Below are positions 48,299 to 61,200 of a stretch of 64,000 nucleotides of DNA, piece after piece; positions within the stretch are counted from its first letter, which is position 1; each line of letters starts with the position of its first letter. This DNA is from Micractinium sp. NFX-FRZ (lineage: Eukaryota > Chlorophyta > Trebouxiophyceae > Chlorellales > Chlorellaceae). Where the stretch lies: positions 1 through 64,000 of the forward strand of contig JAPTJF010000189.1 of assembly GCA_029339195.1 (NCBI GenBank). The letters are read 5' to 3'. The notes under the pieces are model-generated. The model did not search any database, was not told the DNA's origin, and worked only from the letters and a program-made list of their open reading frames with translations. The position numbers and the translations under genes are program-made.

Positions 48299-48925
48299 TT
48301 GAGGGGTCAGCGGAGGCAGCAGCGCAGGGGACACAATCGAGGCGTTTTCAGCAGTCGGGGGAATGCGTGGCGTACCAAACATGTCATAATTATCACTAGT
48401 GTGCCTTCATATTGCACATGATGTAAAAGAGTTGAAAGAGACAGAAGAGAGGCAGACAAGCTGCGCGGATGAGTGGTGGTCAGTAGGGAGTACTTATGGT
48501 CAGTTTGGTGTACGCCTGCGCGTTGCGTTGCATGCTCGTCGGGACTTGACCCAGTGGACACATGTCATGGACTGGCGGACACGACATGCCCTTCTCGCCC
48601 TTCGTGTCTGCTCTTTCAAGAATAGAGAGCAGCCTCAAGCGGCACACAGCGGTGTAGGCGCGTGCAAGGCAGGTGAGCGGGTGGGAGGTCGACGCGTTCC
48701 CCCAGCACTCGCCGTGCCCACTAGCACTCGACATCTTGACGCCGCCCTGTCTTGAACTTGAAGCGTTTGAGCGGCAGGGCTGCGCTTGAAGCCAGTGGGC
48801 CGCTCCGCTCGCCCTCGAGCACCCATCCGCTCCTGCCTGCGGCGTCTTGCAGTTCAGACGCCACCGCACGCGGCAAATTGTCATCAAGTAGCGAGCAAAG
48901 CCGCGCCAGTTAGCAGCAGGAGGGC
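48299..48925. other. Intergenic between the coiled-coil gene and the poly-Q gene
   Basis: TGTAA at 48422-48426, 124 bases after the stop, is the likely polyadenylation signal of the coiled-coil gene. The remainder must hold the next promoter. No gene seen. Confidence 0.5.
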
Positions 48926-51837
48926 ATGGACCCACAGCCAGGGGCGGGTGCTGCTCCGCCGCCGCCGTCACCGCCATCGCCGCCAGCTGGTGTACCGAGC
49001 GCCCAGCCACCGCCGCCTGCTGAGCAGCCTGCTGTGGGGCACAACCGCGGCACCAAGCGCAAGGTGATTGCGGAGGAAACGATGCAGCCTGGGTGCCCCT
49101 TTGACCTGCTGCCGGTGGTCAAACGGAACACGTTGCGTAGTCCCGTGAGCAACAGGCAGACGTCCTTACTCCCTACCAAGCTTCCTCACCCCCGTGCAGA
49201 CCCCCGGCAATGCTGACAAGCGGTCGCGCCGTCGCATGTACTCTCACTCCAAGGGGGAGTGGATCAAGGACCTGTCAAAGAACAACTTCTCGGCAAAGCG
49301 CATCTTCCTTCCCTGTGAGCGCGTGCCGCAACTGCCTGCCTGCCTCCCTGCCTGCCTGCCTACCAACCCAATCATCGGCCGCCTAGAGCATGCGCATCTG
49401 CCTGCCTGCCTGACTGCCTGCATGCATGCGTGCACGCTTCCTGCCTGCCATGATACCACTAAGACTGTATTACGAACTCCGTTAGTGCACTCTGCCGGCG
49501 CTCAACAACTCGGCCCGACGCCCATCCCTTTGCACCCCCCCCGCCGCCCCCCCCGCCACCTGTGCAGGCGACGTGCTGAAGGAGGCGTTTGACTGGGAGG
49601 CCACCGCGGCGCAGAAGGTGCCCACCCTGCGCATCCGCTACACCACCGCGGCTGGGCAGCAGACGCAACTGGACTGCACAGCCAACGACAAGTCCAAGGA
49701 CAACAACAAGGACGTGCACCGCCTGGGGGTGCGTGGCTCTGCCGCTGCTTTGCTGCTGCTGCCGCTCGTGTTTGCCAGTGCGTGTCTACATGCTGCTGCT
49801 GCAAGCTGATGTCCTGGTGCTGCCTTTTCAACGTGCGGCTGCTGCTGCCACCGCATGGCTTGCCTGCTGCCGAACACAGACTTTTGTGGTAGCCAGGCAT
49901 GCACCCTCGCTTGCCTCTACTGCTGTTGACACTTTGCCTGCCACCTGGGACATTAAAACCACATTCACGTGTTTCACAAAAAGTATCCGCTCTTTTTGGC
50001 AGGCTCACTGCACTATGCCCAAGCGTTACGGCCCCTTCCCAAGCTCTGCGTGCTCTCTCCCCGTGCTGCCGGTTGACCTCGCTGCTGGTGCCTCTTCTCC
50101 CCTCACGTGTCCTCCCCACCCCACCCCACCATCTGCAGACTTCCTTCATGGGCATCCTTGTAGAGATGGGGGCAGGCGAAGGCGACACCATGGTCATGCG
50201 CAGCGACCCAGCAGCGGAGGGAGGCGCCGACCCCGCCAGGATCCACGTCACCCTCACCCTGCAGCGCCCAGCAGCCGCAGATGCGGGTGCAGCAGCAGCG
50301 GCTGCCCCGCTGCCCCAATCACAGCAGCAGCAGCAGCAGCAGCGGCAGCAGCAGCAGCAGCCACACGAGCAGCCACAGCCGCGACCACAGCAGCAGCAGC
50401 AGCAGCAGCAGCTGACCGGCCTGCCCTCTCTGCTGGAGGCAGACGATGTGGAGGAGTACTCTGCTTCCCGACGTGACACAGGTGCGGACAGCTGGCAGCT
50501 CCTGTTGTTCCGCGTGCGGCGGCCGGTCAACTGCTGCAATGAAAGGGTTTCGCTGGCACCGGCGTCGCCACTGCACCGCTGCTGTGGTGTGCGCTTCTCT
50601 TGCTGCTGCTCTGCCCGCCCCTTTCCCCCTCATCTGCTGCCGTGGGCTGCATGCCCTTCATCCGTACTTCACCTCGATGGTTCCTACCTTCTGCAGATGA
50701 GGAGGATGTGGAGGGTCTGGATGCAGCTGATACAGCAGCAACCAGCGGCCAGTCAGCGGCAGGCGGTGCTGCCAAGCACCACGCCCCTGCCACAGCGGGC
50801 GTAGCAGCGTCCCTTGCACCACCTGGTGCTGGCGCCCTGGAGGCAGCCCTGCCCAAGGCTGAGCCAGTCGAGGCAGCCCTGCCCAAGGCTGAGCCTGTCG
50901 AGGCAGCCCTGCCCAAGGTTGAGCCAGCCGAGGCAGCCGTGCCGTTCTCAGCAGCAGCAACAGCAGTGAGGGCTTCGCCAGTGGGCCTGTCTGGTGCGAC
51001 TGCAGCGGCGCCGCTGGCAGCAGCAGCAGGAGGCGCACCGCCGGCAGCAGCGCCTCCCGCGGTGCCGCCGGCCAAGAGATTAGGGGAACGGGCCGCTGCG
51101 ACGGCACCTGGCAGGGGCAGGCAGGGGACACCTGACCTTGACGCCGCGGGCGCTGCGNNNNNNNNNNNNNNNNNNNNNNNNNNNNNNNNNNNNNNNNNNN
51201 NNNNNNNNNNNNNNNNNNNNNNNNNNNNNNNNNNNNNNNNNNNCGCTGCGACGGCACCTGGCAGGGGCAGGCAGGGGACACCTGACCTTGACGCCGCGGG
51301 CGCTGCGCCGGCACCTGGCAGGGGCAGGCAGGGGACACCTGACCTTGCAGCCGCGGGCGCAGGCGAGCACGGCGGTCCAGAGTCCAGCGGCAGAAGCCAG
51401 CAGCAGCGGCAGCAGCAGCAGCAGCAGCGGCGGCCGGGCCCTCAGCCAGGCGACTTTGACCATGTGGACACTGAGGACGCTGCCGACATGTTTTCAGCGG
51501 TGATTCCGATGGTGGCGACCTCCAGCCTCACTGCAGAGGAGCAAGAGGTGGGTGCACGGCGGGGAAGCTGAGCGGGCTGCTGGGAGTTGCTGTGGGCACG
51601 ACTTGGCAGGCCTGCTGCGCTGCCGTGCCCCTCCAATGCTCCCTAGCTCCCCCGTCTTCTGTGAGCTTTGCTGAACGGGTCCCTTTATTGCTGCAGGAAT
51701 ATTGCTTCTTGTTCAGCGAGGGTGGCATCAAGGAGCAAGTGAAGCAATTCATCTACCTGCGGGTGCAGTTCAATGGGGAGCGCAGCGAGAGCATTGCGCG
51801 CTGGGCCCGACGCTACATCATGCGAGGCAGCATCTGA
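48926..51837 (+). CDS. Poly-Q, repeat-bearing nuclear-type protein (contains assembly gap)
   Basis: Not recognised. Exons: 48926-49144, 49200-49314, 49568-49728, 50139-50481, 50697-51547, 51697-51837; about 609 residues counting the gap, which happens to keep the frame as written. N-terminus Pro-rich, then 'HNRGTKRKVIAEE' and 'ADKRSRRRMYSHSKGEWIKD', two basic patches that suggest nuclear location. The middle part ('DVLKEAFDWEATAAQKVPTL', 'HVTLTLQRP') looks like a small folded domain. Poly-Gln tracts near residues 225-265 follow, then three copies of 'EAALPKAEPV', then copies of 'APGRGRQGTPDLDAAGA' around the gap. The end, 'EYCFLFSEGGIKEQVKQFIY', is non-repetitive and likely folded. Transcription-related role is only a guess. 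Confidence 0.72.
50310..50415. repeat. CAG trinucleotide tracts (poly-Gln)
   Basis: Runs of 'cagcagcag' encode Q7 and Q8 stretches interrupted by R, P, H and E. Confidence 0.85.
50842..50930. repeat. 30-base coding repeat, three copies
   Basis: Units starting 'gaggcagccctgcccaaggc' encode EAALPKAEPV, EAALPKAEPV and EAALPKVEPA. Confidence 0.85.
51085..51360. repeat. Minisatellite around assembly gap
   Basis: Units of about 54-63 bases containing 'ggcacctggcaggggcaggc' encode PGRGRQGTPDLDAAGA. One copy precedes and two follow a run of 86 N at 51158-51243; the flanks on both sides of the gap are the same repeat. Confidence 0.9.
51158..51243. other. Assembly gap (86 N)
   Basis: Unsequenced bases inside a coding minisatellite. 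Confidence 1.
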
Positions 51838-51889
51838 CGGTTACGTTGAGGCAGCATGCTCAGATACGCTCGAACATCACACTATGCAC

Positions 51890-51894
51890 TGTAA
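51890..51894 (+). terminator. TGTAA polyadenylation signal, poly-Q gene
   Basis: 53 bases after the stop codon; only 298 bases separate this gene from PEX1. Confidence 0.5.
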
Positions 51895-52135
51895 AACGCA
51901 GCCAAACCCTGCATTTCAGTTGCACACGCCATGCGGGGACACAGGACAGATGGGACGGGGATGAAGCGCCGCCATGTCACTGCTGCCGTCACCACCGCTG
52001 CCATTCCAAGTGCGCCCATCGCCACCAGCGCTGCTCGATTGCGTACTGGGAATTCCGTGTAACGCAATGGTGCAAGCAGAAGCCGGTTTCGTTAGCTAAA
52101 GCTGACAGAGGCTTTGTGAAGCCAGCCTGCGCTCA

Positions 52136-55100
52136 ATGCCCACCCTCGAGTTCTTCGAATCGCTGTCATCAGGCGGAGATGTGGGCAGGTGAGCGAGTAT
52201 AGTGCAACGTGGAGGTCGCCTCACCCTTCCGCCACCTTGTCGACACTTTGGCAGCGCTTTAGCAGCGCCCAATATCGCGCGCTCTCCATGCTCTCTGTCA
52301 CCCCGTGCAGCCAGCTCATCGTGCAGCACACGCATGCGCACAGCGGCTGGGCAGCCCTGCCGCCGGCGCTCAGCTCCCGCCTGTTCCAGTCGGGCCCGGC
52401 GCTGCCGCTGGTGCTGGAGCTGCGTCTGGTGCAGCAGCGCGCCGGCGTGAGCCTGCCCTCCGGCAAGCCAGTCTACGCAGCCTGGGCGGGCGATGGCAGC
52501 GCTTCACCCGGCTGCATCGGCCTGCCGGCGGGCCTGGCGCGCGCTCTGCGGCTAGCGGAGGGCGCCGCCGTCGCGCTGCGCCCACTGCCCGAGGCGCCGG
52601 AAGCGGTGTCAGTTACTGTGGAGCCTGCCAGCGAGGATGACTGGGAGATAGTGGAGCTGAATGCCGAGTACCTCGAGGATCAGCTGCTCAATCAGGTGTG
52701 CCTGGGCTGCCTGGGCTGCCTGGGTTTTCCATGTGCCTGGGCTGCCTGCTTTTGTGGGTTGGCATGTGCTGCCTGCGTGGTGATGGCGGGCTCGAGGCCT
52801 GGGCCTGCCTCAAGTGTGGCTACCTGCTGTGGGTCCTGCCGCTGTGCTTGGTGATGGAGGGCAGGTGAGGAAGCTGGTTGGAAGCTCTGGCATCTTTGGT
52901 GGCCTCCCCTTCTCTCCACCCCATCCCCCGCCGCACCCTCCCTCCCCCACCGCTGTGCAGGCAGGCGTGGCCAGCCCGCAGCAGCCGCTGCCGGTGTGGG
53001 TGCGCAGCCTGGGCGTGGTGCTGCGCGTCACTTCCATGGTGCCAGCTGGGCCCGTGGCAAGGCTGGTCAGGGGGACAGAAATCTACGTGGCACCTCGGCT
53101 CAGGGTGAAGCCCTCTGTGGGTGGAGCGGTTGCTGCTGGTGGCGTGCTCCTGCCGGGACATGCGCAACGGCCTAACGGTGGCAGTGGCATCGATGGCGAC
53201 GGCAATCTGGCGGGGCGGCAGCAGCATTCAGGTGCAACTGAAGCAGGCCAGCAGCAGCCGCAGCAGCAGCAGCATGATGGGGAAGCGTCGGATGCGGCTG
53301 CCGCCCCGCTGCAGGCTGTGCTGCGGGTGCAGCGGGTCAGCAGCAGGGTGGCATCTAGCGTGCAGGCCTCATCTTTGTCTTCCCAGGCACCCTCGCCCAC
53401 CAACGGTCAGCAGCAGCACCAGCAGCCACAGCCGCCGCAGCAGGCACAGCACCAGCAGCAGCTACCGCCGGGCATGCAGCGTGTGTTTGCCAGCCCCGCC
53501 ACGCTGGCCCGCTGCGGGCTGCGCCCAGGGGACTGGGTGCGCCTGGCGGGGCGGGACACGCGCTCGCTCACAAAGTTTGCCAGCCTGGCAGCGTCCGAGC
53601 TGGCGGCGCCCGGCCACCTGGCGCTGACAGCGCAGCAGTGTGAGTGGGCGGGGGCGCCGCCTTACTCACACATCCTCTTGCAAAGGCTCACACCTGGGCA
53701 GAGGGAGCTTATTGCAGAGGCAGCAGAGCTGCAGCGATCCACAGCTGGCGGCAGCGGCAGGACCACAGGCAGCAGCAGGGCCACGCTGGGAGGCATGCTG
53801 GGGCGCCCAGCTGGCAGCGGCAGCGGCAGCGTTGGCACGCTGCAGCCGGAGCAGCCAGCAGAGGCGGCAGCAGGCCAGCAGGACACGGAACAGCAGCAGC
53901 AGCAGGAGGAAGAGGAGGAGCTTGCTGCCTCAGGTGCAGCAGCTGCGCTGGCCGGTGCCAGCTGGCTGCGGCCCGCTGCCGAGCAGGCGCTGCGGCACCT
54001 GCTGCCCGTCCTGGGGCTGACCCCCCGCAGCCTGCTGCAGGTGTGGGGCAGCCCGGGGGAGCGGGGGTGCACTTGCCTGTGCCTTGCATGCAGCAGCTGT
54101 GCTTCCCCTTGACACTACTGCTGAAGTGCTCCTTCCAGCATGCCGCCCAGCATGTCAAAGTCGATCCCTGCGCACCAGGCGTCACCCTGCTGTCCATTCC
54201 CTCTCTACTTTATGCCCCGCAGAGCTGGGGCGCGCCGCGGCCCGGCGGCCTGCTGGTCACCGGCCCCGCCGGCAGCGGCAAGTCCGCCCTGCTGGCGGCG
54301 GCAGCAGCGGCGCTGCAGCAGCACCCGGAGTGCCTCACATTCTGCGTCACCGTGAGCTGTCGTGACATCAGCGCTGAGGGCGCCAGCCAGGCGCAGGCGC
54401 AGATCCTGCCAAAGGTGCACGGGGGACCAAGGGGAGGGAGGAGTGTGTGAAAGGGGTGGTGTGCGTGGGTGTGGAGACTGGGTGGAGGAGAGTGATGGGA
54501 TGTTGGATGTGTGCTGCTGCGATGCACGGCTGCACCGGCACACCGCCCAGGACACAGCAGTAGGATCAAGCCACAACGGGCAAGCAGCCGTGCATCTGGG
54601 ATTGAATACCCCCAGCTGACAACGTTCACTAGGGCACCCAGCCCAGGTGGGGCACTCCCATCTCACCTCAGGCGACACTTCTTCCCCCACGGGTCATGCC
54701 GCTGCAGGTCCAGGAAGCTCTGGAGCACCTGCCCTCCCTGCTGGTGTTTGATGACCTGGACGTGCTGTGCCCCGCTGAGGCAGCGGGCGCTGACGGGGCG
54801 GCCAGCTCAGCAGACCCTGCGCTGCTGACCTGGCTCTGCGACCTGCTGGACCACCTGGCCACGCCCAGCCCTGACTGGGGCTGCCTGCCACTGCCTGCTG
54901 CCGGCAACGGCTCCACGGGCGCCAGCACATCAGCTTTCGCAGCAGTGCTGGGCGGTGCTGGCAGTAGCAGCAACAGCAGCAGCAGCAGCATTGGTGGTGG
55001 CAGTGGTGGCGCCGCGCTGTGGCCGCCGCTGGCGGTGGCAGCCACCTGTCGCGATGTTGCGGCACTGGCGGCGCCGCTGCGGGCAGCGGGGCGGCTGGAC

Positions 55101-57591
55101 CACACGGTGTCGCTGCCTGCGCCCACGGCAGAGAGCCGAGCGGCCATGCTGGCGGCGGCGGCCGAGGGGCGAGGGGCGCAGCTGGCGCCGCAGCACCTGC
55201 GTTTTGTGGCTGAGAAGGCCGACGGGTTTGATGCCGCTGACCTGGGGGTGCTGCTGGATCGAGCGCTGCACATTGCCGTGCGACGCCAGCTGGCGACAGC
55301 TGGCAGTAGCGCGCACGCTGACGGCGCTGACGGCAGCGGCGGCCTGCAGCTGGCAGCAACCAAAGTCGGCAAGCCTGGCGCTGACAATGGCGATGCAATC
55401 AGCGGCAGGGGCAATAGCAGCAGCGGCAGCAGCGGCAATGGGAGTTATGGCATCCAGCTGACTCAGGGGGACATGGAGGCGGCGCTTGAGGGGTTCACAC
55501 CCGCCGCATTCTGGGGCACCGGCACGCGGCACTCGGTGCAGGCGGGGGTGGCGGGGTGGGCGGACGTGGGTGGCATGGAGGAGGCGAGGCAGGCGCTGCA
55601 TGAGGCGCTGGAGCTGCCCACCAAGTATGCACGCCTGGTGGCCAAGGTACGTAGCTGATGGGGTGAAATGTGGGGGGCGGTGGTTGATAGGGAGTGTGCA
55701 GGGCGCTGCTCCAGAATGCTCGCCTGGTGGTGCCTCTGCATGGGTAGCAGCGGGTTGTAGCTGAGAGGTTTGATGGAGGGAACTGGCAGGGGCGGCCTGC
55801 TTGCTGCACCGCTGCGGTGCTGGGATTTTGGCCAGGGAAAGTGTTGCCAGCATGCTGCCCATTCTCTGACATCCACTCTGTCCTAACCTAGACCTCCCCT
55901 CGCTCTGCTCTGCCCTTCTGCTCACTCCGCCCTGCCCTGCCCTGCCCTGCCCTGCCCTGCTGCACAGGCGCCTTTGCGGCTGCGCACCGGCGTGCTGCTG
56001 TATGGCCCCCCTGGGTGCGGCAAGACGCACATCGTGGCAGCCGCTGTGGCCGCCGCAAACGTGCGCTGCATCACCGTCAGGTGAGCGTGGGCGGGCGCTG
56101 CGCCTGCTGCAGTCACCATGCTGCCTGCCAGGCCTCATGCAAGCACCGGCCTTCCCTGCCTGCCCAGCATAGTGGCTGTTGACTTAGTTTCGACGGCTAC
56201 TGTCATCTACCCCTTCTCTCCCTGCAGCGGTCCCGAGCTGCTGAACAAGTACATTGGCGCCAGCGAGGCGGCGGTGCGCGACGTGTTTGCCCGCGCCGCC
56301 GCCGCCGCCCCCTCCGTCCTCTTCTTCGACGAGTTTGACGCCATCGCGCCCCAGGTGTGGCTGTGCATAGGCTTCAAAGTGCCGCTATGTCGAGTTGGAC
56401 GCGTCGTGCCCCGGGTGTATATGCAGGGGGGAAGCCTCATGTGATGCGGGGTGCTGAAACGCCGCGCAAGAGTGACGCGCTCCCTGTCTTCTAGAGGTGC
56501 TCGCCTGCATGCCTTCTTGCCTGCATGCCAGCCTGCCGCCCCTCCCTGTCCCCTCCCAGCCAACCCCACGCCTTACACGTGTCGCCCGGCCCCCTGCGCC
56601 CCCTTGCCCCTTGCAGCGCGGCCACGACAACACGGGCGTCACCGACCGGGTGGTCAACCAGCTGCTGACCGAGCTGGATGGAGTGGAGGGGCTGCGGGGT
56701 GAGGACTGGGTGTGTGCGGGGCTTGGATGGGTGGGTGGGTGTGCGCGATTAGGTGTGCATGGGGCGGGCAGGGGCGGTGGGGGGGTGCCAGGTTGTGGGC
56801 AGAGGAAGCTGCCAGCCTGCCTTGCACAAGCATTCCAGGCCATCTCCTCCTCACTGAGCCCTCTCCCCTGGCCCCGTTGCTCACCAGGCGTGTGCGTGGT
56901 GGCCGCCACCTCCCGACCCGACCTCATAGACGCCGCCCTGCTGCGCCCCGGCCGCCTGGACCGCCTCGTCTTCTGCGGCTTCCCCTCGCCCCTGGAGCGG
57001 GGGCAGGTGCTGGTGGCGCTGGCCCGCGGCGTGCAGCTGGCGCCGGAGGTGGACCTGGGGCAGGTGGGGTGCTGCTGTGCGCACTGTGCGGCGTGCTATG
57101 CTGTGGTTGATGCTGGGGTTTGAAGCAGTGTGTGGGGCAGGGTGCGAGGCATGCGGCCCGACGGTCCCCTGCACCCCTTCAATCACCCACCCATCTCTCT
57201 CCCCGCCCCGCATCCGCAGGTGGGCTACAATGCCGAGTTTTATTCTGGAGCCGACCTGGGCGCGCTGCTGGCAGAGGCACAGCTGGCGGCGGTGCACGAG
57301 ACCCTGGAAGAGGAGGAGGCAGCGGAGGCAGCGGCAGCGGCGGGTGGCACTGGAGCAGCAGGGACGCGCAAGCAGGGGCACGCCGCCCACGCCCATGCGC
57401 ATCACCGCCCCCCGGTGATTCAAGTGCGGCACCTGCAGGCGGCCCTGCAAGCGGCGCGCCCCTCAGTGCCAGAGGCAGAGCGCGAGCGGCTGGAGGCGGT
57501 CTATGCTGGGTTCCGGCAGGACCGGGAGCCGGGGGGCAGCGGGGGAGGGGCGCGGGACAAGGGGAAGGGCAAGTTGGTCAGCTGGGCATGA
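52136..57591 (+). CDS. PEX1: Peroxisome biogenesis AAA+ ATPase PEX1
   Basis: PEX1 with PEX6 forms the hexameric AAA motor that extracts the import receptor PEX5 from the peroxisomal membrane. Ten exons: 52136-52188, 52311-52695, 52961-54040, 54223-54414, 54708-55646, 55968-56080, 56228-56354, 56617-56698, 56888-57063, 57220-57591; 1172 residues, close to plant PEX1. The N-domain has '[20 protein letters not shown]', diagnostic for PEX1. D1: Walker A '[11 protein letters not shown]', Walker B '[10 protein letters not shown]'. D2: '[19 protein letters not shown]', pore region '[14 protein letters not shown]', Walker B '[14 protein letters not shown]', '[15 protein letters not shown]', and the SRH '[20 protein letters not shown]'. 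Low-complexity Gln/Ser inserts separate N-domain and D1. The start ATG at 52136 is chosen because '[17 protein letters not shown]' splices in frame to the conserved part. Very confident. Confidence 0.95.
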
Positions 57592-58240
57592 TTTATTGGC
57601 AGTGCCTGCCCGTGCCTCCCCGACTTCCTGTTGACAACCCCTTACTTCTGCCTTGCCTGTCTCCCCGCCTTTACCCCACGCTGGGTCAGCCTTGTAACAG
57701 TCTGCAACTTGCCGTCCTGTGTTTGTGAGCCCCAGGTGTGGCAAGAGGTGAAGCTCTGCCAGCGTTGGCTGCCCGCCTATGCTGGCAGTGTACGGGCATC
57801 CCCAACGCGGCACACGGGGAACGTGTGCTTTGCCAGTATTTCCCTCCCGCTCTCCACGGCCTTTCACTGCTTGATGGAATGTGGGTGGATGATATGAGGT
57901 AGCCCATCCTCGCAGCCTGGTCCCAGGGGGCTGCGGCACAACACACCACGCCCCACGGCACCGGTTGTGATCGGCCGGGGGCAGCCGCTGTCACATGCCC
58001 TCGTCCGGCCAGCCCTTTCAGAACCACCTCTATTTACACCCTAGCCAAGAAAGGGATGTACTGTATCTGATAAGCTGGGAAGAGGTGAGCAGACCCTCAA
58101 CCGGGACAGCTGTCAGCAGCCGAGCGGGACAGTGCCATGCTGCCATGATCCACTTGCCATCTGCTCCCTCACCATTCCCTCGATTTCTCTTGCTCGCCCC
58201 TCGTCTCGCTGCATCCAGCCGCCAGAAAGCCTCAGCAAAC
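57592..58240. other. Intergenic after PEX1
   Basis: A TGTAA at 57693-57697, 102 bases after the stop, is the likely PEX1 polyadenylation signal. The rest should carry the promoter of the secreted-protein gene. No other gene seen. Confidence 0.5.
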
Positions 58241-61200
58241 ATGAGCTCCCGCACCCTTGCCGGCCTGCTCGTCGGCCTGCTGCTGCTAGGCAGCGCTTCT
58301 GCAGCAGGTGAGCCCCACCCCACCCAGGCTGGCAAGCATCCTAGTCGAGGGCAGAGCGCGGGGGGATGCTTGCCTGGTTGAGGAGGGCAGCACAACCTCG
58401 GCCTGCCTGGCATGGCTCTTTCGCTGACTGCATGGCTGCATGGCTGCTCGAAGCCCGCCTGTGCCCCCCTGCCCGACCCCCTGCAGGCAGCCGCCGCCTG
58501 CTGCAAGAGAGCACTGCCACCGCCGCCGCCGCCGCCTTTGCTCAAGCGCTCGGGTCAGGCCAGGCCACCGCCGCCGCTGCCGCGCTGGCCAAGGCAGGCA
58601 ACGACGCCGCCACCGCTGGTGAGGCGGGCCAGGCCAGGTTGCAGGCGCTTTGCCGGCGGGGGACAGCTGAGTGTTGTGCCTGCGCTTGGTTGGCACGGGA
58701 CAGCTGTCGGGCAGCTGTCCGTTCACTCCTGCACCCCGAGCCCTGCCCCCCACCTTCACCCCTCTCCCTTCCCCTGCCCTGCCCCCTCCAGATGCCCTGG
58801 CGCAGGCCATCAGCCAAGGGCAGGGCACTGCCGCGGCAACTGCCGCCGCTCAGGCAATGACGTCATCTGCCGGCGGTCGCGCCCAGGCCGTCACAACTGC
58901 TCTTGCACAGGTGCGCTCGAGCCTGCTGGAGTTTGTTTCCGCTGCTCTGCTGTGGGCGCACAGTGCAGCACCGCTCTCTCCAGGCTGTCCCCTGCTGCCC
59001 CTCACACCATGCTTCCCCTCCTCCCCTTTCCTTCCTGTAGGCCATCGCGCAGTCCCTCTCTGGTTCCCAGGTGCAGAGCCTGCTGCCGGCCGTGCAGACG
59101 ATTGGCGCTGTGCAGTCGGCAGGCGTGGAGTCGTTGACCGCTGACGTTTGCTCCCAGCTGGCGGCGCTTGTGATTTCCGCGCTCCAGTCTGGCGACGCCA
59201 CCAACGCCCCCGCCCTCATCTCCGTGGCCTTCATGCAAGGTGGGCCCTTGAGGCGGGGAGGGCAGTGAGGCTGGGGTGAGGGCATGCGCGGTGGGCTGTT
59301 GTGGCACCAGCTGGCTGTTCTGTTCCGGCCGAGCCAGCACCCAACAGCCCCTTTTGCTCAGCACCCAAGTCCCGCTTATGACCAACCTCCTCCTTGTCAC
59401 CTGCTAACAATTAACCAGCATTTTAATCCCAACCAATCTGCAGGCGGCCCTTGCGCCAAGGCCATCGCCGATGGGCTTGTCAACGCCAAGCTGGGCTGCG
59501 GCGTCCTGGTGCCCACCCTGGCCTCGGCTCACAAGCTGGCCAAGGATGCAGGTGGGTGCTGGCCAAGGTTTGGCTTGTGGGGGAGCGGGAAGAGGGGGCA
59601 GGGCAACGTCTGCTTTGAAGGCTTGTGCTGTCAGAGGGCAGTAAGCCCGCCCCTTCCTCACGCCTGCTCCTCCCTGCCTCTCCTCCCCTCCTCTCCCACT
59701 CCAGGCGCCGAGCCCGCTTTCGTGGCCACCTTTGCCGACCAGCCCGCGCTGGTGGCCGTGATCCGTGCTTGCCTCTCCCCCGCGCAGCTGCTCGCAGGCG
59801 CCGCCCTGCCTGCCCCTGCGGCGGCTGAGGTGCGTGGGGCTGCAGGGGTTGTGCCTGCTGCGCTCTTACTTGAAGCTTGCCAAGCGTTGGGGGGCATCTA
59901 GCAGCTCACTTACTCCTGCGTTGTCATGCCCCTCCCCTCCCTACCTTGTAACTGCAGGCGCAGTCCACCGAGGAGCCTGCCAGCCCGCCCCCAGCCCCGG
60001 TTCCCGCCAGCCCCCTCCCCCCTCCGGTGGCAGCCAGCCCTGCCCCGACCCCTGCCATCCCCACCACCGCAGCCACCCAGGCCAGCGCCACAGCCGTGCC
60101 CACCCCGCCCGCACGCCCAGTTCCCAGTGCTCCGTCCGCCTCCGCCGCCGCCCAGGCCACAGCGCAGGTGAGGGCGTGACAATGTGCCAGCTTGTCACCG
60201 ACCCTTTGCTCGCCTTGTTGGCTGTGAACCTGGTCCCTCTGCCACTGGTCGTGGGCGCACACATCCCCCCGCTCTGCCTGCCCCTTACAGGCCACCGGCT
60301 CCGGAGCCTTGGCCCAGGCGGCGGCACAGGCATCTGCACGTGCCACCGGCTCTGGCGCCTCTGCACAGGCGGCTGCGCAGGCGGCCGCGCAGGCCAACGG
60401 CGGCAACGCCACCGCCTCTGTCATTGCTCAGGTGGGTGTGGGGCAGAGCCGGGGGCTGGCGGAGCAGGCAATGCCAGCTGCTGCCAGATGCAATGTCCCC
60501 CATGCGGGCCTATGCCCACGCCCACCCCTCCCGCCTGTACCCGGCTCCCCTCCCACAGGCCCAGGCGTCCACCCAGACCCAGCAGCCCTCCCCCTCTCCC
60601 CAGCCCAGCCCCTCCCCGGCCGCCCAGGTGCGCTGTGTCATGGCCCGCTTGCAAGGGGGGGACGGGAGGGTGGCCTCCAACCCCGCCTTCTCCCCTCGGC
60701 CCTCGACCCGCACATGGCACTTCCTGCACATTCTGTACCGCCTTCACTGAGACCTCCCAACCCCACTCCCCCTGCTCCCCTGCAGGCCCAGTCGGTGCCT
60801 GAGGCCAGCCCCTCCCCCCAGCCCTCGCCTCCCGCCCCTTCCACCGCCAAGGCCACGGCGCAGAGCCAGGTGGGTGCTGCATTTGGAGCAGCACGGCGGG
60901 AGCTGGTTGCATGGACAATTGCGGGTGCCTGGGCAAACAGGAGGGGCAGGCACGACAGCACCCTCCACACCCACCCAGCAACTGACATCCCTGCACCGGC
61001 CTTGCGTGCAGGCATCCGCCACCCCCGCCAGCGCCACCGCCACCACCAACTCCACGGCCGAGGCCACCGGCAGCGGCACAGCGGAGGGCGCTGCCGTGGC
61101 CGTTGCTCAGGCGTCCAACGGCACCGCTGTTGCTGCCAGCACCGCCGATGCCAAGGTGGGTGGCGCAGTGGCGGAGTGGGGTGGGGCTGGAGTCAAATGC

